A stretch of 64,000 nucleotides of DNA, taken from positions 558,001 to 622,000 of the forward strand of contig NZ_JAAVUW010000002.1 in the NCBI RefSeq assembly GCF_018449605.1. The letters are read 5' to 3'. Shown here one piece after another: positions 62,188-64,000 of the stretch. Source of the stretch: Luteibacter sp. dw_328 (lineage in GTDB: Bacteria; Pseudomonadota; Gammaproteobacteria; Xanthomonadales; Rhodanobacteraceae). A program made the translations under genes and the position numbers. The notes beneath the pieces were generated by a model, which did no database searches, was not told where the DNA came from, and saw only the letters and a list, made by a program, of their open reading frames with translations. Numbering within the stretch: the first letter of the stretch is position 1; each line of letters opens with the position of its first letter.

Positions 62188-63755
62188 TTGCCCTCCGGCA
62201 TGCGCGACCAGCGCACCTGGTAGAGGTCGAAGCGACGGTCCTTCAGGTTCGTCACCGCGCCAGAGTTGCGGGCACGGGCGAGATTTTCCAGGCGTAAGTC
62301 GGCAAACAAGACGGTCTCGATATTGGGTGTGGAGTCCGCGGCGATACCGTCACGGGCGAAGGGCAGGTCGCTTGGTGTGAGGATGCAGCTCTGCGCGTAC
62401 TGGATGTCGAAATTGTTGACGCCGGGCAGGTTGCCGACATTGCCGGAAAGCACCACGTAGCATTGGTTTTCGATGGCGCGCGCCTGCGAGCAATAACGTA
62501 CGCGCAGGTAGCCCTCGCGCACGTCGGTGCAGAACGGTACGAACAGGATCAGTGCGCCCTGGTCCGTGAGGTGGCGGGCCACCTCGGGAAATTCCGAGTC
62601 GTAGCAGATCATCACGCCGATCGGTCCGCAGTCGGTCTGGATCGTCGCCGCGGTATCCCCGCCGGTGATATTCCAGACGTTGCGCTCGCTGGGGGTAGGG
62701 TGCAGCTTCTCGCGCTCGTGGATGGAACCGTCGCGCAGGCACACGTAGCAGACGTTGTGGATATCGCCGTTCGGCTGCCGTGTCGGGTGTGAACCACCGA
62801 TGATGTTGATGTTGTAGTGCACGGCCAGCCGATGGAACATCGCCTTGACCTCGTCGGTGTACTCGGAGAGTCGACGAATGGAATCCACGGGCGACAGCTC
62901 GGCGTTCTCGATCGAGAGCAACTGCAGCGTGATCAGCTCGGGAAAGGCAACGAAGTCGGCGTCGTAATCGGCGGCGATATCGACGAAGTATTCGACCTGC
63001 GTGGCGAATTCGGCAAAGGAGCTGATCCGCCGTTGCTGGTACTGGACCGAAGCCACGCGCACGGAATCCGGGAGACGATGGCTCTGTGAGACCTTCGGCG
63101 TATCCGGGTGATCGTGGAGCTGCGGGTTGCGCCAGATCAGGTGCGCCGCGTAACCGAGCGATTCATGGTCCGACGGCACGTATTCGCGCAACAGGCCAAT
63201 GACTTCGAAACCGTTGCGCAATTGGAAGCTGAGCGTGGCATCGCGACGGCTGCCGTCGACCACGGCCTGCACATAGCCTTCCGCGCTGCCGTAGCGGGCG
63301 ATCGCGCGGGCCAGTCCCGGCATGCGGCCGCCGAAGACGATACCGCGGAGTTTCAGGTCGGTGCACAGTCGCTTGCGCGCCATGTACAGGCGCTGCCCGA
63401 TGCGCATGCCGCGGTAATCCGGGTGGACCACCACTTCCATGCCGTAGAGCCAGTCGCCCTTCGGGTCATGGCGCGAGGCAAAGCCGCCGCCGGTGATCTG
63501 CATCCAGGTGTGCGGCGCGAGCGCCACGGCCTCGTTGATGCGGAACGTGGCGCAGAAGCCGACGATCTTCCCCTCGTACTCGACCACGAACTGGCCTTCG
63601 GGGAAGTGGGTCTGCTGGCCCTGCAACATTTCCGGCGAATGGCCCCATTCGGGCGTGTAGACGCGGGCGGTGAGGGCGACGAGTTCAGGCACGTCGGTCG
63701 GACGCGCCAGACGAAGCAGCAGCTTCGGCGATTGAGCGGCGATGATCTCGGTCAT
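62184..63755 (-). CDS. Bifunctional GNAT acetyltransferase / carbon-nitrogen hydrolase
   Basis: 523 residues from ATG 63753-63755 (MTEIIAAQSPKLLLRLARPT). The N-terminal half is a GNAT domain (about 15-215): GMEVVVHPDYRGMRIGQRLYMARK carries the acetyl-CoA binding Q/R-x-x-G-x-G/A-like loop. The C-terminal half (about 225-510) is a nitrilase-superfamily amidohydrolase with the catalytic Glu in FVAFPELITL, Lys in HEREKLHPTPSE and Cys in GVMICYDSEFPE. Fusions of this kind are known but have no firm substrate. The gene heads the ClC-hutI unit and is divergent from hutF by 54 bases. Confidence 0.9.
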   Translation of the reverse strand: MTEIIAAQSPKLLLRLARPTDVPELVALTARVYTPEWGHSPEMLQGQQTHFPEGQFVVEYEGKIVGFCATFRINEAVALAPHTWMQITGGGFASRHDPKGDWLYGMEVVVHPDYRGMRIGQRLYMARKRLCTDLKLRGIVFGGRMPGLARAIARYGSAEGYVQAVVDGSRRDATLSFQLRNGFEVIGLLREYVPSDHESLGYAAHLIWRNPQLHDHPDTPKVSQSHRLPDSVRVASVQYQQRRISSFAEFATQVEYFVDIAADYDADFVAFPELITLQLLSIENAELSPVDSIRRLSEYTDEVKAMFHRLAVHYNINIIGGSHPTRQPNGDIHNVCYVCLRDGSIHEREKLHPTPSERNVWNITGGDTAATIQTDCGPIGVMICYDSEFPEVARHLTDQGALILFVPFCTDVREGYLRVRYCSQARAIENQCYVVLSGNVGNLPGVNNFDIQYAQSCILTPSDLPFARDGIAADSTPNIETVLFADLRLENLARARNSGAVTNLKDRRFDLYQVRWSRMPEGK

Positions 63756-63809
63756 TCCCGCATTATGCCCGTCGGTTAACATGCCCGCTGGATCCCACAG
63801 GACACCCCC

Positions 63810-64000
63810 ATGTCACAGACCCCCTTGACCGCGGATTTCCTCTGGCAGGACGGTACCTGGCAGGCGGGTGGCGCAGGCCTGTCGGTGTCCGGTGCCCGGT
63901 TCGCCGCGGCGTCCGGTGCGACGGCCGAGCGGATCGGCCGTTTCGTATTGCCCGGCATGCCGAATCTGCATTCGCATGCCTTCCAGCGCGCGATGGCCGG
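63810..64000 (+). CDS. hutF: Formimidoylglutamate deiminase, start only (3' end outside window)
   Basis: The first 63 codons are present, from ATG 63810: MSQTPLTADFLWQDGTWQ, then RFVLPGMPNLHSHAFQRAMA. The last stretch, with the metal-binding HSHAFQR, is the HutF signature in the amidohydrolase superfamily. HutF turns N-formimino-L-glutamate into N-formyl-L-glutamate plus ammonia, following HutI in histidine degradation. Divergent from the GNAT/nitrilase-ClC-hutI genes. Confidence 0.9.
   Translation, partial: MSQTPLTADFLWQDGTWQAGGAGLSVSGARFAAASGATAERIGRFVLPGMPNLHSHAFQRAMA

Noticed and set aside
1-64000. tRNA, rRNA, CRISPR arrays, riboswitches, prophage or integrase genes
   Set aside because: Looked for CCA-type tRNA ends, regularly spaced repeats and phage genes; none found. 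The Gp49-type gene is a toxin homologue and not evidence of a prophage.

Overview
The window is a high-GC chromosomal segment of a gammaproteobacterium. The gene content and order (prmB-aroC, asd-fimV-truA-trpF-trpB-trpA-accD, a THX ribosomal protein, Xanthomonas-type alpha-amino-acid ester hydrolase) and a dispersed REP-like palindrome (core GGAGCCGATTCATCGGCGA) point to the Xanthomonadales, most likely Rhodanobacteraceae such as Luteibacter or Dyella. The assignment comes from recognised families and synteny, not from a search.

Layout. 1-4.9 kb: end of a DUF3025 gene, then a divergent two-component pair made of an RcsB-like response regulator and a BvgS/EvgS-type hybrid kinase. 4.9-11.3 kb: an overlapping minus-strand group (YjgR-like ATPase, membrane protein, greB), a lytic transglycosylase lipoprotein and psd. 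11.5-17 kb: a 1830-residue autotransporter. 17-19.2 kb: a LysR regulator divergent from an SDR/tautomerase pair. 19.2-20.1 kb: composite repeat A and the catalase promoter. 20.1-25 kb: catalase, 5-aminolevulinate synthase, ferrochelatase and OxyR, which read as one peroxide/haem module. 25-30 kb: an amino-acid-ester hydrolase with its TonB-dependent receptor. 30-37.7 kb: an ABC importer operon with a DeoR regulator, divergent from an inositol-monophosphatase-family gene and a Tat-exported phospholipase C. 37.8-49.3 kb: housekeeping genes prmB, aroC, a 2-hydroxyacid dehydrogenase, asd, fimV, truA, trpFBA and accD. 49.3-51 kb: composite repeat B and a tail-to-tail toxin-antitoxin-like pair. 51-57 kb: PAP2 phosphatase, glycosyltransferase, gltX, zur, a Zur-box-preceded merC-like gene, a zinc exporter and the THX gene. 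57-64 kb: FkbM-like protein, an unrecognised lipoprotein, hutI, a ClC antiporter, a GNAT-nitrilase fusion and the start of hutF.

The points most worth following up are: (1) the katA / hemA(ALAS)-hemH-oxyR cluster, because gammaproteobacteria normally make 5-aminolevulinate by the glutamyl-tRNA route and here the Shemin-type enzyme is tied to peroxide sensing and catalase; (2) two composite intergenic repeats about 30 kb apart, each holding two oppositely oriented 142-143 bp modules with 22-bp terminal inverted repeats; (3) a convergent Gp49-type toxin / XRE antitoxin pair; (4) an SDR whose catalytic tyrosine position is alanine; and (5) a strong Zur-box palindrome before a MerC-like membrane protein. 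No tRNA, rRNA, CRISPR array, insertion sequence with transposase, or prophage was seen.
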